A stretch of 48,386 bases of DNA, taken from an uncultured bacterium. Lineage in GTDB: Bacteria; Pseudomonadota; Gammaproteobacteria; Burkholderiales; Burkholderiaceae_C. The stretch spans positions 1 through 48,386 of the forward strand of contig CAIYQZ010000005.1 in assembly GCA_903928495.1 (NCBI GenBank), read 5' to 3'. The notes beneath the pieces were generated by a model. It was not told the DNA's origin. It saw only the letters and a list, made by a program, of their open reading frames with translations, and ran no database searches. Both the position numbers and the translations under genes were made by a program. Positions 45,905 to 48,386 of the stretch are shown here, piece by piece (the first letter of the stretch is position 1; the number at the start of each line of letters is the position of its first letter).

Positions 45905-46716
45905 GCGTTGACTTTTGGCCTCGCTGTCTGCCCGGCAACCTGCTGAATCACTTGCGCAATCCGAATCCTGTCTGCTTCAGCCTCAGCCGCAGGCCGTCGT
46001 GCCAGGCGATACTGCTCTTGCCGTAAACGGGCGATGGCGGCATTCATCCCATCGTCATTGCCGCCATTGTGAAATGTCCGAGACAGTATGACCGCCTGCG
46101 ACCCGAGCCGCACATGCTCGGCCAGCACATCCTCACCAGGCAGAAGTCCTTCGCCCACTCTGGCAACACCACCGAAGCCAAAGCGCAGCCCGTGGGCGTG
46201 CGTCACGTGGGCCACCTCATCGAGCAGGCCAACTGCCAGCGGTTCAAACATGAAGCGCATGCCCAATGACACGTGCAAGTCATTCAAACCCACAAACACC
46301 TCGCTCAAGCCAGGCGTGGCCACCCATTGCTGCAAAGTGGTCAAAGCACCCTTGGTTTCCAACAAAGCCACCACAGGTACACGGCCAGCCACCAGGGCGC
46401 AGAAATGCCGGACTTCAGTGGGCGAAATGAACATGGGCACCATCAGCATGTCAGCGCCTTCATCAAGCGCGGCATTAACCTCCAGAAGACTGCCTGCATG
46501 CACGGGGTTGAGGCGGACCATCAACTTGGATTGCCTCAATTGACGTTTGACGATGCCAACGTCGCTAACTGTGTGGGTGCTGATAAACGTGTTTCGTCCG
46601 GCTTGGCGCTCAGCCTTGCCCATTTGCTCTAGGTCGACCAATAGGCGCATGCAATCCAAGCCATCGCAGCGACGAGCCATGTTTGGGTCAGCGGTAATGA
46701 GAATGAAATCAATCAC
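45901..46716 (-). CDS. HpcH/HpaI aldolase/citrate lyase-family protein
   Basis: A 271-aa TIM-barrel enzyme of the metal-dependent class II pyruvate aldolase family. Expected active-site elements are present: an Arg in LMVRLNP, a metal-binding Glu in VVALLETKGAL, and an Asp in FVGLNDLHVSLG. In degradation pathways such enzymes cleave pyruvate or related ketoacids from aromatic or sugar acids. Its position between the flippase (10-nt gap) and the initiating transferase (4-nt overlap) suggests a biosynthetic or salvage role in the surface glycan, but the substrate is unknown. Confidence 0.78.
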   Translation of the reverse strand: MIDFILITADPNMARRCDGLDCMRLLVDLEQMGKAERQAGRNTFISTHTVSDVGIVKRQLRQSKLMVRLNPVHAGSLLEVNAALDEGADMLMVPMFISPTEVRHFCALVAGRVPVVALLETKGALTTLQQWVATPGLSEVFVGLNDLHVSLGMRFMFEPLAVGLLDEVAHVTHAHGLRFGFGGVARVGEGLLPGEDVLAEHVRLGSQAVILSRTFHNGGNDDGMNAAIARLRQEQYRLARRPAAEAEADRIRIAQVIQQVAGQTARPKVNA

Positions 46717-46726
46717 ATCGCAAAAG

Positions 46727-48265
46727 CTAAAGTGAGTCTGTGCGACTAGGTTGGACAGACTGGCGAAAACTGGGGCTAGTCCACCAAGTTGCCAGCAATA
46801 AACAGGCCACCGACACAGTGCCTGTCAGCACAGACGCCCACGCCGCAAGTGGCGCCAGAACCTTGACCAGGACAACCGATGCCAACGCCAAACCGGTGGG
46901 CAAGGCCAATTCCCGCCAAGGCACACCCTGGCCAATCAACGCCCAATTCCGATAACACATGCCCACTGCAAGTGCCAACCACACTGCATTCAGCCAGACC
47001 ATGGCCGTGTGCCCAGTCTGTACCCAGGCAACACCCATCAAACTGGCCAAAACCCCTACCACCAGCCAAATCCACGCAACCTGGCGCAAACGCCCCCAAC
47101 TGGCCAACAACACCAGCCACATGTAGAGGGCTGCACAGGGCAACAGGCCAACAGCACCTACTGCACCCCAGGCAGCCACTTGTTCGACAGCCGCTGCATC
47201 CATTTGTCCCCAGCCAAACAGCAGTTGGGTGAAAGCAGCCGCTCCCCAAACCAGTGCGACCACAGCAGTGCAGGCAAGTACCCAAGCCAACGCGAATGCT
47301 CGCCGAAACACCTGCACCCAGGCCAAATTGCCCTGTGCCACCGCCAGGCTCAAGGCGGGCAACGCCAGCGTGGCCACCACCTGCACCACCAGCAACTGTG
47401 GCAACTCAACGAGCTTCCAGGCGTAATTGAATGCGGCAAGCGAGCCGGCGCCCTCTCTCGATGCCAGACTGCGTGCAACCAGGTACAGCAAAAGTGGGGC
47501 CCCGGCCACCACCATGGCAGCGCCCCAATCTTTCAAACTGGGACGCGGATGGCTGAGTGGTTGCCACCAACCCCGAATGACGCCGCCGCAGTAATTTCGG
47601 CCTGTCTGCTGACCTGCCAGTTTCACCCAAGATTGCGACCAGCCCAGCCGATGTGCCTGCCAACCCAACCTAGCCAGCATGCCGAGCAAGAGCCCCACTG
47701 CCATCCAGTTCAACGCGGCCGTTGCGCCCAACCGTGAATGATCAAGCCAGGCCAGCCAGCACAACATGCCAATCAACGCGCCATTCACGGCCAGATTGGA
47801 CGCATACAGCCCCAACATGTCCGACTTATGCTGCAGTTGTGCGCCCAGCATCGAGGCTGCAAATGCACAGGGCACCGCCAGTGCAGCGCCTTGGAGTGCC
47901 AGCGCAACCAGTTCACGGTCGGTATGCCACAGGCTGGGGCTGAGTGCAACGCCCCACACACCAGCCCCGCCCAGCAAAGCCAGTGCAAGCACCAGCCCCG
48001 CCAGGACAGCCACACACAACACCTGGCGTTGATGCAATGCCAGTTCATTGGCGGGCAACTTGGTCCAATACGGAATGAGTAAATAGCTCATAGCCCCTGA
48101 GAGAGCCACACCTACCATTACATCAGGCAGGGTCAGCATGAGGACCAGTGCATCAGCAACAGGGCCAATACCAAACACCGACGCCATTCCGGACTCGCGC
48201 GCCAAGCCAGACAGGCGACTGGCCAACAACAGTATCAAGGACAGTAGGCCGGCCCGCAAGAACAT
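46727..48265 (-). CDS. MurJ/MviN- or Wzx-like lipid-linked sugar flippase
   Basis: A 512-aa polytopic membrane protein of the MATE/MOP flippase superfamily with about 12-14 hydrophobic segments. The N-terminal RLSGLARESGMASVFGIGPVADALVL is MurJ-like. In this operon it more likely flips the undecaprenyl-linked repeat unit than lipid II. The ATG at 48265 fits; the 3' end is 10 nt from the aldolase gene. Confidence 0.83.
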   Translation of the reverse strand: MFLRAGLLSLILLLASRLSGLARESGMASVFGIGPVADALVLMLTLPDVMVGVALSGAMSYLLIPYWTKLPANELALHQRQVLCVAVLAGLVLALALLGGAGVWGVALSPSLWHTDRELVALALQGAALAVPCAFAASMLGAQLQHKSDMLGLYASNLAVNGALIGMLCWLAWLDHSRLGATAALNWMAVGLLLGMLARLGWQAHRLGWSQSWVKLAGQQTGRNYCGGVIRGWWQPLSHPRPSLKDWGAAMVVAGAPLLLYLVARSLASREGAGSLAAFNYAWKLVELPQLLVVQVVATLALPALSLAVAQGNLAWVQVFRRAFALAWVLACTAVVALVWGAAAFTQLLFGWGQMDAAAVEQVAAWGAVGAVGLLPCAALYMWLVLLASWGRLRQVAWIWLVVGVLASLMGVAWVQTGHTAMVWLNAVWLALAVGMCYRNWALIGQGVPWRELALPTGLALASVVLVKVLAPLAAWASVLTGTVSVACLLLATWWTSPSFRQSVQPSRTDSL

Positions 48266-48276
48266 GTCATGAATTA

Positions 48277-48386
48277 TTAATCCAGGGGGACAAATTTGCG
48301 AAGCCGAGGCTCAAAAAAGGTCGCCACATCACGATAGATTGACAAAAAATGCCACTCCTAGCGCCTCCATGGTCATAAAGTCAAAC
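48277..48386 (-). pseudogene. 3' end of a gene, probably frameshifted (partial)
   Basis: On the minus strand one frame ends at TAA (48277-48279) with WHFLSIYRDVATFFEPRL and RKFVPLD, a plausible C-terminus, but it is interrupted by TAG and TGA upstream. A second frame reads FDFMTMEALGVAFF before a stop. The two join into one continuous protein end if one base is removed from the six-A run at 48344-48349 (T-run on the coding strand). So this is either a frameshifted gene end or a sequencing error. The family is not recognised; it is the upstream neighbour of the flippase gene in the same orientation. Confidence 0.4.

Noticed and set aside
1-48386. tRNA or rRNA genes, CRISPR arrays, insertion sequences or prophage genes
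   Set aside because: None recognised by eye on either strand; the hexamer tract at 181-240 is a coding microsatellite, not a CRISPR array.

Overview
The window looks like a chromosomal piece of a betaproteobacterium of the order Burkholderiales, most likely family Comamonadaceae. The reasons are high GC (about two-thirds in housekeeping genes), the uvrA / MFS transporter / ssb arrangement, abundant Bug (TctC-type) solute-binding proteins, and a short interspersed repeat of a kind I recall from comamonad genomes. No rRNA, tRNA, CRISPR array, prophage or insertion sequence was recognised.

Layout. 1-3461: the end of an unidentified Pro/Ala-rich protein, then (minus strand) a two-partner-secretion outer-membrane translocator preceded by a periplasmic protein with a duplicated FecR domain. 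3610-10688: housekeeping genes pyrF, uvrA, an MFS transporter, ssb and mnmA. 10750-10827: a short decayed remnant of a TauE/SafE gene. 10988-20093: a plus-strand metabolic block with a lone flavocytochrome-c sulfide dehydrogenase flavoprotein (fccB-like), a LysR regulator, an atypical SDR, a Bug binding protein, tcuA, tcuB, and a PrpF-family isomerase fused in frame to a second, signal-less Bug domain. Together these suggest uptake, oxidation and isomerisation of tricarballylate/aconitate-type tricarboxylates. 20100-21325: tauE and a nudJ-like Nudix gene. 21543-24630: pntAB, ending in a strong terminator. 24753-27304: fadD behind a 28-nt palindromic operator, overlapped by an MTA/SAH nucleosidase gene. 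27364-33134: corA, a BepA-like M48 metalloprotease, a MASE1-GGDEF(degenerate)-EAL protein and moaC.

33147-48386: a long, tightly packed minus-strand surface-glycan operon. From promoter-distal right to left it holds a partial gene, a MurJ/Wzx-like flippase, an HpcH/HpaI aldolase, an initiating sugar-phosphate transferase, asparagine synthase, pseB, a GT-B-like protein, pseC, pseF, pseG, two methyltransferases, a WbqC-like protein, pseI and a WbpM/CapD-type dehydratase. This gives CMP-pseudaminic acid synthesis except for the PseH acetyltransferase, which is not in the window. GC falls to about one half between roughly 36 and 43.5 kb (counted by hand on a few lines), consistent with horizontal acquisition.

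The most notable observations are: (i) five copies of a repeat exactly 50 nt long, two of them inside protein-coding sequence, one forming the signal peptide core of the M48 protease and one adding an insert to UvrA; (ii) the PrpF-Bug fusion in the tcu cluster; (iii) an SDR with alanine in the catalytic tyrosine position; and (iv) a TauE remnant marking a probable break in nudJ-mnmA synteny.
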